Below are positions 16,476 to 25,053 of a stretch of 35,360 nt of DNA, piece by piece. Both the position numbers and the translations under genes were made by a program. The notes below the pieces were generated by a model. That model did no database searches. It saw only the letters and a list, made by a program, of their open reading frames with translations, and was not told the origin of the DNA. Source of the DNA: a bacterium BMS3Abin06 (lineage in GTDB: Bacteria; Nitrospirota; Thermodesulfovibrionia; UBA6902); NCBI GenBank assembly GCA_002897895.1, contig BDSY01000077.1:1-35360 (forward strand), given 5' to 3'. Every line of letters starts with the position of its first letter. The first letter of the stretch is position 1.

Positions 16476-17390
16476 ATGATAATTGAAAGTATTAAAGAAG
16501 GCTTCAAGCTTGCCAATAATAATTTACAATTGGTGCTTATGCGCATAGCTGTTACAATTATCAACCTGATTGTTTTATTTATTTTTATCGGGTTGCCGGT
16601 TATTGCAGCGATAGCGTACTTAGGATTTGACCTGGCTCAGGCAAAGGATTTGCTCCCTTTCCTTGTTAAGAATCCATTTGAATTTATCTCAAAGTATCTT
16701 GCTCTTATGTTTATTATCGGCACTTCATTTGTATTTTACCTGATATTCACATCCACATTATTTTTATATGCCCTGGGAGGGACATTAGGGGTATTAAAGA
16801 ACTCTGCTGTTAACATACAGTATAAATTTTCTATCTCCTCTTTTTTTAAAGAGGCTAATATTAATTTTTCGAGATTGTTCCGGCTGGTTTCTCTTCTGCT
16901 TTCTGGCGTTATTGTGCTGTTTCTTTTATTTATTGTCTCAGGGGTAATTGTTGCTGTTGTTATGCAGGCTGTAACAGAAGCAGGAAGCGCGCTTGAAATG
17001 TTTTTCAGTTCATTTGCCATGCTGACCATTGTAATTTTCAGCATAATAATTGTTGCTGCGGGTTTTATATTTGCCGTTTACTCAATGATAGCTCTGGTTA
17101 TAGAAGGAAAAGGGGTAATGGATTCTATCCGGAGTGCATTTGATTTTTTAAAAAAAATGCCCCAGGCACTTTTGTTTTACGTGATTCTGTTTATCGGAAT
17201 TATTGCCGTGAATGTTATATTCTACGGCATTCAACTATCTTTCAGTGTGGTACCTGTTATGACTCCCCTGATTTACCTTTTGAATGTTTTTTTCCAGAAT
17301 TACCTGGCGATTGTTCTATGGAGCTCTTTGATCGTTTACTACATAAAGGGCACGGATTACCCTGTCTATTATGCGGGATATGAAATTTGA
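16476..17390 (+). CDS. Multi-pass membrane protein of unknown function
   Basis: 304 residues, about six hydrophobic segments (roughly 20-48, 68-102, 132-165, 170-212, 228-258 and 268-296), so an integral inner-membrane protein. I do not recognise the family. The opening MIIESIKEGFKLANNN and the layout recall uncharacterised membrane proteins with a repeated helix-rich domain in which long helices follow an amphipathic N terminus. No catalytic motif is visible. It stands alone: divergent from trxA and convergent with lipM. A sigma70-like promoter sits just upstream and there is no Shine-Dalgarno sequence. Confidence 0.8.
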   Translation: MIIESIKEGFKLANNNLQLVLMRIAVTIINLIVLFIFIGLPVIAAIAYLGFDLAQAKDLLPFLVKNPFEFISKYLALMFIIGTSFVFYLIFTSTLFLYALGGTLGVLKNSAVNIQYKFSISSFFKEANINFSRLFRLVSLLLSGVIVLFLLFIVSGVIVAVVMQAVTEAGSALEMFFSSFAMLTIVIFSIIIVAAGFIFAVYSMIALVIEGKGVMDSIRSAFDFLKKMPQALLFYVILFIGIIAVNVIFYGIQLSFSVVPVMTPLIYLLNVFFQNYLAIVLWSSLIVYYIKGTDYPVYYAGYEI

Positions 17391-17446
17391 AAAAAGAGAT
17401 TGTCCGGTCCTCGAAAAAATGCTTTTCAATGAAGATTGTTAAATAT

Positions 17447-18229
17447 TCAACGTCTGAAATTCCATTCCTTAGTTGAATACTTCCTGAGTTCAAGTTCTTT
17501 TGCAAGATTCTGTTCAAATTCCGTCGGATTGTCCGGGATCATTTTTATCTTCAATGTTTTCTCAAAAGACTCTTTTAATGAGTGCCCCAGGTCATTGAAA
17601 GATATTTCCGGGGCGTAATCTTTGATTGCGCCTATATCCTTAAAATTTTCTGTATCACTGCTTCCCAGGGCATTACACAATTCTCTTGCATTGAAGCCCA
17701 GAAGTATGGAGCCGTGTTGCAGAAAACCGTTTTTATGCCGCTTCTGCGCACTGCCAACTATTTTCCTGCCCTCAACGGTGACCTCCCCGTATGATACGGC
17801 TTTGAAGCATGCAGGGTTTTTGTCCCCGGTATTTCTTTTCTTTTTAAATGAAATTTTTGCATCTATGCCGTTAAGTTTAAGTCCCGATATTATGGCATTA
17901 CTGATAACAGTATAATTTTCAAGCAGGCTGCCGTTAAACAGTGAAGAACCGGATGTGGAAATACTGTAAGTCAGTTCCGAGTCATGAAGAATCGCCCTTC
18001 CGCCGGTCTGTCTTCTTACTACAGGATATCCCTTCTTATCGCAATAACTAATATCTATATCCGAGACCTTCTGGAAATATCCGATACTCAGTGACGGCCT
18101 GTCCCATTGGTACAATCTGAGGGTAGGGGGGGAGAGCTTTTGTCTGACTGCCTCTGAAATTGCCTCATCAAGGGCCATGTTGAAAAAGGCATGATTCGTC
18201 CCCTGGGTAATGATGCGCATGAAATTCAT
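17447..18229 (-). CDS. lipM: Octanoyltransferase LipM-like (lipoate-protein ligase A family)
   Basis: 260 residues of the LplA/LipB/BirA fold. Motifs are FFNMALDEAI near 15, RRQTGGRAILH at 72-82, NPACFKAVSYGEV with C141, and VEGRKIVGSAQKR with K156, then FLQHGSILL. The PACF-type cysteine followed by GRKIVGSAQ is characteristic of LipM, which transfers octanoate from octanoyl-ACP to GcvH using a cysteine. LplA ligases lack that cysteine, so I favour LipM. It is the last gene after DUF3842 and the CooT-like gene; a link to glycine cleavage or 2-oxoacid dehydrogenases is expected from the family. The start has no strong ribosome binding site. Confidence 0.82.
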   Translation of the reverse strand: MNFMRIITQGTNHAFFNMALDEAISEAVRQKLSPPTLRLYQWDRPSLSIGYFQKVSDIDISYCDKKGYPVVRRQTGGRAILHDSELTYSISTSGSSLFNGSLLENYTVISNAIISGLKLNGIDAKISFKKKRNTGDKNPACFKAVSYGEVTVEGRKIVGSAQKRHKNGFLQHGSILLGFNARELCNALGSSDTENFKDIGAIKDYAPEISFNDLGHSLKESFEKTLKIKMIPDNPTEFEQNLAKELELRKYSTKEWNFRR

Positions 18230-18258
18230 TTAATTTGTGAGTTGCTTAACTTGAAGAG

Positions 18259-18447
18259 TTAATCTTTTTTGAGAATGATCTTGTGTTTGATAAGGGAAAT
18301 CTCTTTTATTGAGCCTTCGAAAAATTTTTGCTCGCCGAAGAGATTTCTCATGTAGATTTTCCCTTCTTCAGGTTTCAGGATATCTACATTTTCCAGGTAG
18401 AGTTCTTCTTTTCCGTCTTTTTCAATATATGCATTTGCTTCACACAT
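18259..18447 (-). CDS. CooT family nickel-binding protein (small)
   Basis: 62 residues beginning MCEANAYI. Cys2 and the short beta-rich sequence (VDILKPEEGKIYMRNLFGEQ) fit the CooT family, small proteins proposed to supply nickel for CO dehydrogenase maturation, in which Cys2 binds the metal. AAAGGAG lies upstream, inside the end of the DUF3842 gene, and the start overlaps that gene by 8 bases. Family assignment rests on the N terminus, the size and the typical neighbour. Nickel binding is known only for the family. Confidence 0.7.
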   Translation of the reverse strand: MCEANAYIEKDGKEELYLENVDILKPEEGKIYMRNLFGEQKFFEGSIKEISLIKHKIILKKD

Positions 18448-18859
18448 TTTTAATTATCTCCTTTATGTTTTGAATTAATTCATCTATCAGATGCGGCAGA
18501 GGCTCCCGTCTGAATCCTATAATATCTACCTGCTCCTGGTTGAGCGGTATTAATAATTTCCTTGCAGGGCTTGATGATACAGCCTCAGCCATCTTAGCGG
18601 TCAGTTCACCGAGCATTGCATTGGGCAGCATGATACTGATGGGTCCTGTGATAAGGTTAACTTTCCCGGCATTCCGGATTATGGCATTTTCCCCGCTGGC
18701 GCCCCTGTCAGCCCCTGCTTTCATCATAGCTGTTGTAGCTGCTGCATTTGTTCCGAGGGCGGTTATTTCAATCGAATCCCTGAATTCTTCCCGAAGTCTC
18801 TTTACGATAAGGCTTCCAATGCCGCCTCCCTGACCATCGATTGCCGCTATCTTTAACAT
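18440..18859 (-). CDS. DUF3842 family protein
   Basis: About 139 residues from the ATG at 18859: MLKIAAIDGQGGGIGSLIVK opens a Rossmann-like nucleotide-binding fold with a Gly-rich loop. Then come ALGTNAAATTAMMKAGADRG, GENAI, and TGPISIMLPNAMLGELTAKM. This pattern matches DUF3842, function unknown. I reject the longer TTG start at 18895 because that codon is part of the -35 box. The -10 TATAAT ends 7 bases before the ATG, so the message is probably leaderless. It is the first gene of an operon with the CooT-like gene (overlapping by 8 bases) and lipM. In other bacteria the same pair is often adjacent, as far as I recall. Confidence 0.78.
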   Translation of the reverse strand: MLKIAAIDGQGGGIGSLIVKRLREEFRDSIEITALGTNAAATTAMMKAGADRGASGENAIIRNAGKVNLITGPISIMLPNAMLGELTAKMAEAVSSSPARKLLIPLNQEQVDIIGFRREPLPHLIDELIQNIKEIIKNV

Positions 18860-18866
18860 ATTGGAA

Positions 18867-18895
18867 ATTATAAGGGAAAAGAGAGAAGCAGTCAA
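18867..18895 (-). promoter_or_regulatory. Sigma70-type promoter giving a leaderless DUF3842 message
   Basis: On the - strand TTGACT (18895-18890), a 17-base spacer and a perfect TATAAT (18872-18867). Seven bases then lead to the ATG, so transcription should begin at or next to the start codon. No Shine-Dalgarno sequence exists. Confidence 0.7.
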
Positions 18896-18901
18896 ATAAC
18901 G

Positions 18902-18913
18902 TAACTGCTCAGG
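18902..18913 (+). repeat. Single TAACTGCTCAGG end motif
   Basis: TAACTGCTCAGG matches the end motif of the palindromic repeat at 6725-6859. No GGCACAAAG units follow, so this looks like a decayed end. It lies just upstream of the DUF3842 promoter. Confidence 0.4.
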
Positions 18914-18973
18914 TCATTTTAAACTTCAAAAGCGGAGACTTTATATTAAATTTAAAGAACAGGGAAAATGAGG

Positions 18974-19002
18974 TTGCCTAATTAAAGCTGAAATTTTATA
19001 AT
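18974..19002 (+). promoter_or_regulatory. Sigma70-type promoter of fabG
   Basis: TTGCCT (18974-18979), a 17-base spacer and a perfect TATAAT (18997-19002), about 50 bases before the fabG ATG, which has its own GGAGG. Confidence 0.6.
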
Positions 19003-19053
19003 ATCCCGTCCTTTTTTATCTTTTCTATAAAATTATCTGAATCTGGAGGAGTA

Positions 19054-19794
19054 ATGAGACTTGAAGGTAAAAATGCTTTAATTACGGGTGCAGCACAGGG
19101 AATCGGCAAGTCCGTCGCACTCGAAATGGCAAAAGAGGGCGCTAATGTTGCCATAGCTGATCTGAATATCGAAAGTGCGCAGGAGACGGCGCTGGAAGTA
19201 AGCGCCTCCGGTGTAAAGAGCATAGCCATAAAACTTGACGTTTCAAAACAGGATGATGTTAGAGCCGCATTCGGAGCATTTACCGGAGAGCTCGGCGCAC
19301 TTGACATACTCGTTAATAATGCGGGAATAACAAGGGATACAATACTTCTCAGAATGAAAGAAGAAGACTGGGATGCGGTATTAAATATTAATCTGAAAGG
19401 CGCATTTCTGTGCAGTAAAGAAGCAATAAAAATAATGGCCAGACAGCGCTCAGGAAAAATCATAAGCATATCCTCCGTCGTTGCCTTCATGGGTAATCCC
19501 GGACAGGCAAACTACAGTGCTTCCAAAGCCGGCCTTATCGGCCTGACAAAAACCATTGCAAAGGAATACGCCGGCCGGGGTATCAGGGCGAATGCAGTCG
19601 CCCCCGGATTTATCCGGACAGCAATGACCGATATACTGAATGATGAAGTCAAAAACGAAATGAAGAAGGCCATTCCCCTCGGTCAATTCGGCACACCTGA
19701 AGATGTAGCAAATGCAATAATATTCCTTGCTTCAAAAGAAGGCGATTATATTACCGGCCAGGTCATTCATGTAAACGGCGGCATGTACATGTAA
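19054..19794 (+). CDS. fabG: 3-oxoacyl-[acyl-carrier-protein] reductase
   Basis: NADPH-dependent short-chain dehydrogenase that reduces beta-ketoacyl-ACP in fatty acid synthesis. 246 residues. The cofactor motif TGAAQGIGKSVA is at residues 11-22, NNAG at 88-91, with the catalytic Ser near 140-141 (ISSVVAF), Y154 and K158 (YSASK). The C-terminal ITGQVIHVNGGMYM is typical of FabG. GGAGG lies just before the ATG. It is followed by acpP and fabF, which supports FabG over other SDRs. The usual fabH-fabD genes are not beside it. Confidence 0.95.
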   Translation: MRLEGKNALITGAAQGIGKSVALEMAKEGANVAIADLNIESAQETALEVSASGVKSIAIKLDVSKQDDVRAAFGAFTGELGALDILVNNAGITRDTILLRMKEEDWDAVLNINLKGAFLCSKEAIKIMARQRSGKIISISSVVAFMGNPGQANYSASKAGLIGLTKTIAKEYAGRGIRANAVAPGFIRTAMTDILNDEVKNEMKKAIPLGQFGTPEDVANAIIFLASKEGDYITGQVIHVNGGMYM

Positions 19795-19839
19795 AGAGTA
19801 AGAAGATGAGATTATTTATAGTATTATAATTTCCGGGCA

Positions 19840-19919
19840 AGATTGCTTTGTCAAATGAAGTTCCTCGCAATGACATTACGAAAATCTTTTCTGTCATTGC
19901 GAACGAAGCGAAGCAATCT
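19840..19919. repeat. Palindromic intergenic repeat (GCAATGACA/TGTCATTGCGA type)
   Basis: The left arm starts AGATTGCTTTGTC and contains TCGCAATGACA. The right arm reads TGTCATTGCGAACGAAGCG and ends AAGCAATCT. The ends and centre pair with each other, forming a long imperfect hairpin of about 80 bases. This is a widespread type of dispersed intergenic repeat. It sits between fabG and acpP and could act as a transcript end or stabiliser. Confidence 0.7.
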
Positions 19920-20039
19920 CAATGCGTTACAAATTCACCGTGAATTGTTGCTATTGATATGCTCATAATGCATTTTACGGGAAAAAAATGTATAATGATG
20001 TTTCCGTTATTTTGAACTTAAACTAAATGGAGGTGCTGG

Positions 20040-20276
20040 ATGTCAGTTGAAGCAAAAGTAAAAGATATAATAGCAAAACAGCTCGGTGTCGATATGGAAA
20101 AGGTAACCCCCGGGGCATCTTTTATAGAAGATCTCGGCGCTGACTCACTTGATACAGTTGAGCTTGTAATGGCTTTTGAAGAGGCATTTAATATCGAGAT
20201 TCCGGATGAAGATGCGGAAAAGATATTAAAAGTCCAGGATGCCGTCAAATATATAGAAGACAAATCAGGCAACTAA
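20040..20276 (+). CDS. acpP: Acyl carrier protein
   Basis: 78-residue acidic carrier of acyl chains. The phosphopantetheine attachment serine is S36 in [18 protein letters not shown]. Length and helices are typical. GGAGG is six bases before the ATG. TATAAT at 19991-19996 without a clear -35 suggests its own promoter, as is common for this abundant protein. fabF follows 24 bases downstream. Confidence 0.97.
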   Translation: MSVEAKVKDIIAKQLGVDMEKVTPGASFIEDLGADSLDTVELVMAFEEAFNIEIPDEDAEKILKVQDAVKYIEDKSGN

Positions 20277-20300
20277 GCATTTCTGAATTCTTAGGGATCA

Positions 20301-21548
20301 ATGGAACACAAAAGAGTTGTAGTAACCGGTGTGGGAATGATAACTCCCCTCGGAACCGGAACAGAAAAATCATGGAAAGGCCTCCTCGAAGGTCGGTCGG
20401 GCGTCAGGAAAATAACACACTTTGACCCTGACGGCATGATATGCCGGATAGCTGCGGAAGTCCCTGATTTTGAGATTGACGATTTCATAGATGTTAAAGA
20501 GCAAAAAAAGATGGACAGGTTTATCCATCTTGGTCTTGCAGCAGCAACATTGGCAATGGAAGACTCAGGACTTAAAGTTACGGAAAGCATTGCCGACAGA
20601 ACAGGGGTAATTGTCGGGGCCGGAATGGGCGGCCTCCCTGCAATTGAGCGTTATAATCAGATACTGAATGAAAAAGGCCCCAAAAGAATAACCCCTTTCT
20701 TCATACCGATGACTATAATAAATCTCACCGCGGGCCAGATATCTATCAGATTCGGCGCAAAAGGGCCGAATACCGCAGTTGCTACGGCCTGTGCAAGCGG
20801 CACGCACTCAATAGGTGACGCATTCAAGCTCATCCAGAGGGGAGTTGCCGATGCAATGATCTGCGGTGGATCCGAATCTGTTATAACACCGTTAGGCATT
20901 ACGGGCTTTTCTTCCATGAAGGCGCTGTCCACAAGAAATGACGAGCCTGAAAAAGCAAGCAGGCCGTTTGATAAAGACAGGGACGGCTTTGTTATGGGAG
21001 AAGGCGCCGGTATTTTAATCCTGGAAGAACTGAAATATGCCGTGAACAGGGGGGCAAGGATTTATGCGGAGATAATCGGTTATGGCCTGAATTCAGACGC
21101 ATATCACATAACAAGTCCTGCGCCCGATGGCGAAGGCGCTGCAAAGTGCATGGAAGCTGCATTAAGGGATGCCGGTATCCGCACTGAAGAAGTGAATTAT
21201 ATAAATGCTCACGGAACCTCGACAAAATACGGCGATGAGCTGGAAACAGCAGCGATTAAAAAGGTATTTGACAGACATGCCTTTCAACTATGTGTGAGTT
21301 CAACAAAGTCAATGATCGGGCATCTCCTCGGCGCATCCGGTGGGGTGGAAGCTGTAATTTGCACACTCGGCATCTTTAACAAAATTGTACCGCCGACCGT
21401 AAACCTTGAAAATCCCGATACCGGGTGCGATCTTGATTATGTGCCTCTGAAAGCAAGATCCCTTGATATAAATATAGCGATGTCCAATTCTTTTGGATTT
21501 GGTGGAACTAATGCGTGTATCCTCTTCAAAAAATTTAACCGGGCTTGA
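20301..21548 (+). CDS. fabF: 3-oxoacyl-[acyl-carrier-protein] synthase II
   Basis: Condensing enzyme of fatty acid elongation, 415 residues. The catalytic triad is complete: C164 in ATACASGTHSIGD, H304 in NAHGTSTKYGD and H341 in STKSMIGHLLGASG. The opening KRVVVTGVGMITPLGTG and the C-terminal NSFGFGGTNACILFK are standard. AGGGA precedes the ATG. It lies directly behind acpP and its end overlaps the rnc start region. Confidence 0.97.
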   Translation: MEHKRVVVTGVGMITPLGTGTEKSWKGLLEGRSGVRKITHFDPDGMICRIAAEVPDFEIDDFIDVKEQKKMDRFIHLGLAAATLAMEDSGLKVTESIADRTGVIVGAGMGGLPAIERYNQILNEKGPKRITPFFIPMTIINLTAGQISIRFGAKGPNTAVATACASGTHSIGDAFKLIQRGVADAMICGGSESVITPLGITGFSSMKALSTRNDEPEKASRPFDKDRDGFVMGEGAGILILEELKYAVNRGARIYAEIIGYGLNSDAYHITSPAPDGEGAAKCMEAALRDAGIRTEEVNYINAHGTSTKYGDELETAAIKKVFDRHAFQLCVSSTKSMIGHLLGASGGVEAVICTLGIFNKIVPPTVNLENPDTGCDLDYVPLKARSLDINIAMSNSFGFGGTNACILFKKFNRA

Positions 21549-22233
21549 AAACTCTATAGGGTATACTTTTAAAAAAAAGTCTCTGTTAAAAGAGGCCCTT
21601 ACTCACAAGTCATATGCCCATGAAAAATCGAGGGAGAGTATTTTATTTAATGAGCGTCTTGAATTTTTAGGCGATGCTGTTCTCGAATTAATTGTCAGTG
21701 AAAATCTTTTCAGCGCCCATTCGGAATATACTGAGGCGGACCTCTCTAAAATTAAGGCATATGTTGTGCAGGAATCAACACTGGCGCAAACTGCAAAAGA
21801 CCTCGATATAGGTGCATATCTCTGCCTGGGTAAAGGCGAGGAAATAACCGGCGGCAGAAAAAAGCCTTCCCTTCTTGCCGACGCCTTTGAGGCGCTCCTG
21901 GCTGCAATTTATCTGGATGGGGGATATAAAAAGGCAAAAAAATTTGTGCTCGATCACTTAATGAATAAAATAGAAGAGATTGAGGCAAACAGACACATAT
22001 TTGATTTCAAGACAAAACTCCAGGAAATCGCACAGGCGCAATTCGGTGTCCTGCCGAGATACATTATTCACAAAGAAGAGGGCCCTGAACATAAAAAGAC
22101 CTTTGAGGTAAAAGTTTTTATCAAGGACGATTTCCTCGGTTCCGGTAAAGGAAAGACTAAAAAAGCCGCAGCACAGAAGGCTGCCGGGGAAGGGCTGAAA
22201 AAAATCGAAGAGGGCAATGAAACTAACTTATAA
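21511..22233 (+). CDS. rnc: Ribonuclease III
   Basis: Double-strand-specific RNase for rRNA and mRNA processing, about 240 residues. The catalytic signature NERLEFLGDAVLELIVSE is near residues 45-62, the second acidic site DAFEALLAAIYLDGG near 122, and a double-stranded RNA binding domain fills the C-terminal 70 residues (KTKLQEIAQ, KTKKAAAQKAAGEGLKKIEE). I start at the ATG at 21511, preceded by GGTGG, rather than the TTG at 21493; both lie inside the end of fabF. It overlaps purM by 17 bases. Confidence 0.94.
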   Translation: MRVSSSKNLTGLENSIGYTFKKKSLLKEALTHKSYAHEKSRESILFNERLEFLGDAVLELIVSENLFSAHSEYTEADLSKIKAYVVQESTLAQTAKDLDIGAYLCLGKGEEITGGRKKPSLLADAFEALLAAIYLDGGYKKAKKFVLDHLMNKIEEIEANRHIFDFKTKLQEIAQAQFGVLPRYIIHKEEGPEHKKTFEVKVFIKDDFLGSGKGKTKKAAAQKAAGEGLKKIEEGNETNL

Positions 22234-23251
22234 AAAATCAGGAGTCGACATAAATAAGGGTAATAAATTAGTAGATATAATCAAACCCCTTGCACGTTCA
22301 ACCTTCAAGCCTTATGTTATGTCCGACATTGGCTCTTTCGGCGCTTTCTGCAAATTAGATACATCCCGTTATAAAAATCCGGTTTTAGTAAGCAGTACGG
22401 ACGGTGTCGGCACTAAATTGAAGATTGCTTTTATGCGCAACAAACATGACACAGTAGGCATTGACCTTGTTGCCATGTGTGTAAATGATATTCTCACAAG
22501 CGGGGCACAACCTCTTTTTTTCCTTGACTACTTTGCATCAGGTAAACTTTCAACAAAACAGGCAGCGGATGTTATCAGGGGCATTGCCGAAGGCTGTAAA
22601 ATGGCGGACTGCTCGCTTATTGGAGGGGAAACCGCCGAAATGCCCGGATTTTATGATAAGGGAGAATATGACCTGTCCGGGTTTGCAGTCGGTGTTGTTG
22701 ACGGAAAAAAGATTATAAACGGTTCCGGGATCAGGAACGGAGATGTGCTTATAGGCCTTTCTTCAAGCGGCCTTCACAGCAATGGCTATTCACTTGTCAG
22801 AAAACTATTCTTTGACATAAAAAAATACGGTCCCGGAAAAAGAATAAAAGAACTTGGCTGCACAATCGGCGAGGAACTTCTGAAACCGACAAAAATTTAT
22901 GTAAAGAGTATTTTAAAAATCATCCGGAGTTTTAATGTGAAGGGGATAGCTCACATTACCGGCGGAGGACTCACTGAAAACCTTCCGCGCATACTCCATC
23001 AAAAGGCAAAATTAAAATTTGTCATTGAAAAAGGAAGCTGGCCGGTTCACAAGATATTTGACCTTGTTCAGGCAATGGGCAATGTTCCTGATGATGAAAT
23101 GTATAAGACCTTTAATATGGGAACAGGCATGGTTCTGGTAGTAAATCAGGCCGATTCTCAGAAAATTGTCAAAAGACTTAAATCCCTTGGAGAGAATGCA
23201 TTTATAATCGGCAGGGCAGAAAAGGGCAGGGCAGGGATTGAATATGTCTGA
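22217..23251 (+). CDS. purM: Phosphoribosylformylglycinamidine cyclo-ligase
   Basis: AIR synthetase of purine synthesis, ATP-dependent, 344 residues. Motifs are YKKSGVDINKGNKLVDIIKP at the N terminus, SSTDGVGTKLKIAF near 60, DLVAMCVNDILTSGAQPLFFLDY near 84, SLIGGETAEMPGFY near 134, GLSSSGLHSNGYSL near 180 and IAHITGGGLTENLPR near 243. The start lies within the end of rnc, with GAGGG upstream. The end overlaps purN by 8 bases. Confidence 0.97.
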   Translation: MKLTYKKSGVDINKGNKLVDIIKPLARSTFKPYVMSDIGSFGAFCKLDTSRYKNPVLVSSTDGVGTKLKIAFMRNKHDTVGIDLVAMCVNDILTSGAQPLFFLDYFASGKLSTKQAADVIRGIAEGCKMADCSLIGGETAEMPGFYDKGEYDLSGFAVGVVDGKKIINGSGIRNGDVLIGLSSSGLHSNGYSLVRKLFFDIKKYGPGKRIKELGCTIGEELLKPTKIYVKSILKIIRSFNVKGIAHITGGGLTENLPRILHQKAKLKFVIEKGSWPVHKIFDLVQAMGNVPDDEMYKTFNMGTGMVLVVNQADSQKIVKRLKSLGENAFIIGRAEKGRAGIEYV

Positions 23252-23900
23252 GACATTAGTTTTAGGAGTTCTTGCCTCCGGAAGGGGCTCAAATTTTCAA
23301 TCTATAATTGACAGCATTGATTCAGGATTCTTAAATGCAAAGATCAGTGCTTTGATAACGGACAATCCTGAGGCATATGCAATTGAACGGGCCGGAAAGC
23401 ATAGCATAGAAGCGCTTATTATAAAGCCGCGTGATTTTTCAGACAGGAATTCATACTATTCTCATATTGCAGGGGAACTTAAAAAAAGAGGTGTTGAATT
23501 AGTTGTACTGGCAGGTTTTATGAGGGTTGTCGGAAAGGCGCTTATCGATGAATACCGGAATAAAATAATGAACATCCACCCTGCGCTGCTTCCTTCATTC
23601 CCCGGTCTTCACGGCCAGAAACAGGCTGCTGATTACAGCGTAAAGATTTCAGGCTGCACTGTTCATTTTGTAGATGAAGGCATGGACACGGGACCGATAA
23701 TAATACAGGCAGCAGTGCCTGCATATCACGATGACACGGAAGAGACCCTCTCCGAAAGAATCCTCAAACAGGAGCACAAAATCTTCCCTTATGCGATTAA
23801 GCTTTATTCAGAAGGCAGAATCTCTATTGAGGGAAGAAAAGTTGCTATAAGGGGATACAGGGAAGATTCTGTTATGATTAACCCGCCGCTTCAGACCTGA
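23244..23900 (+). CDS. purN: Phosphoribosylglycinamide formyltransferase
   Basis: Transfers a formyl group from 10-formyl-tetrahydrofolate to GAR, 218 residues. Motifs are LGVLASGRGSNFQSIID at the N terminus, LAGFMRVVG near 88, NIHPALLPSFPGLHGQKQA (catalytic Asn-His) near 108 and GCTVHFVDEGMDTGPII near 136. The ATG at 23244 is chosen over a TTG six bases earlier because AGGGA is correctly spaced for it. It overlaps the end of purM by 8 bases. No clear terminator follows. Confidence 0.96.
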   Translation: MSETLVLGVLASGRGSNFQSIIDSIDSGFLNAKISALITDNPEAYAIERAGKHSIEALIIKPRDFSDRNSYYSHIAGELKKRGVELVVLAGFMRVVGKALIDEYRNKIMNIHPALLPSFPGLHGQKQAADYSVKISGCTVHFVDEGMDTGPIIIQAAVPAYHDDTEETLSERILKQEHKIFPYAIKLYSEGRISIEGRKVAIRGYREDSVMINPPLQT

Positions 23901-24144
23901 AAGCATAGATTCGATCTTCGTGACTATTTCAGATTACGCCTGATTTTGATGTTGCCGCACACCAACTCACCAATGATAAATGGATGTGAAGCTACAGATT
24001 CATCTGTTTATATGCATAATATGTACTTTTATAGTTTTCTGCATAATACCAGATTTACCATACAAAGGAAAAGATTTTTCCTGCTATTTACGCCTCCATC
24101 GTGTTCCTTATTTGTACTACCCGTATTATGGTATAATTTTATCC
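23901..24144 (+). promoter_or_regulatory. znuA upstream region with extended -10 promoter
   Basis: No gene is supported in these 244 bases. An extended -10, TGGTATAAT, lies at 24129-24137, seven bases before the GTG start of znuA. A direct repeat TGCATAATA occurs at 24013-24021 and 24040-24048, and a 7-3-7 palindrome AGGAAAA/TTTTCCT at 24066-24082. Either could be a metal-regulator site, but I see no recognisable Zur consensus. Confidence 0.45.
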
Positions 24145-25053
24145 GTGATTACATTTAATCGTTTGACAGTATTGGCAGTTCTCTTATTGTTTTTTAATGT
24201 TCATGCCTGCAAGCAGCCCCTCCCCCAGGCTGATGCAAAACTGAAAATCCTTACAACCATTCCTCCTCTTTACAGCTTCACAAAAAACATCACCGGAGAT
24301 CTGGCAAGTGTTGAAAATCTTTTGCCTTCAGGCGCCGGGCCTCATGAGTACTCTTTGAGTCCGGAAGATGTAAAAAAGGTCGCGGAATCCCGGATTCTTA
24401 TTATTAATGGTGTTCATCTGGAAGCGTGGCTGCAAAGACTGACAGGCTCTGTTGAGGAGATCAGAGAGTCCGGACATACTGACAAAGAAAAATTGATTAT
24501 TGTTGATACAAGTATTGGCGTCAGGATTATTGATAATGATCCTCATATATGGCTTTCTCCGAAGAATGCCGTAATCCAGGTAAAAAACATCAGGGATGCC
24601 CTGGTAAAAGCCGACCCCGCCAATAGTGAATTATATGTAAAAAATGCTGCTGAATATATCCGGCGTCTTGAAAACCTGGACAGGGAAATAAAGGATGAAA
24701 TTAAAACATGGAAGTCGAATCAGTTTGTTGCTTTTCACCCTGCGTTTAAATACTTTGCCAGGGATTACGGCCTTAAGCAGGCTGCGGTAATCCAGGAGAC
24801 TCATGAGATAGAGCCGTCTCCCAAACATATAGCCGATGTCATAGAGACAATAAAGTCAAATGGCATTAAAGCCATTTTTACAGAGCCTCAAATTTCCCAT
24901 AAGATAGTAAAGTCGATTGCGGATGATCTGAATTTAGAGGTATACAGCCTTGATACCCTTGAGACAGGTTCGCCCTATAAAGAATGGTATGAAGATAGAA
25001 TGAGGTCAAACCTCGCAGTCTTAAAAAAAGCCTTAAACCGGGAAACTGAATGA
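24145..25053 (+). CDS. znuA: Metal (zinc/manganese) ABC transporter substrate-binding protein
   Basis: Cluster A-I solute-binding protein, about 302 residues. The N-terminal RLTVLAVLLLFFNVHAC looks like a lipoprotein signal ending at a cysteine. Metal-ligand histidines appear in GAGPHEYSLSPED, DPHIWLSP and AFHPAFKYFARDYG, and a late acidic ligand in YSLDTLETGS. I start it at the GTG at 24145: an upstream in-frame extension (from 23980) has a Tyr/Cys-rich, non-conserved sequence and crosses the promoter. The GTG lies 7 bases after TGGTATAAT, so the message may be leaderless. The zinc versus manganese choice cannot be settled; the short His-poor loop would also fit manganese or iron. It overlaps znuC by four bases. 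Confidence 0.85.
   Translation: MITFNRLTVLAVLLLFFNVHACKQPLPQADAKLKILTTIPPLYSFTKNITGDLASVENLLPSGAGPHEYSLSPEDVKKVAESRILIINGVHLEAWLQRLTGSVEEIRESGHTDKEKLIIVDTSIGVRIIDNDPHIWLSPKNAVIQVKNIRDALVKADPANSELYVKNAAEYIRRLENLDREIKDEIKTWKSNQFVAFHPAFKYFARDYGLKQAAVIQETHEIEPSPKHIADVIETIKSNGIKAIFTEPQISHKIVKSIADDLNLEVYSLDTLETGSPYKEWYEDRMRSNLAVLKKALNRETE

Noticed and set aside
18860-18895. TTG start at 18895 for the DUF3842 gene
   Set aside because: That TTG is part of the -35 hexamer TTGACT; the family normally begins at the GQGGGIG block as with the ATG at 18859.
23980-24144. Upstream extension of znuA to an ATG at 23980
   Set aside because: The extra 55 residues are Tyr/Cys/Ile-rich, place a second hydrophobic stretch before the real signal peptide, and cross the extended -10 promoter at 24129-24137.
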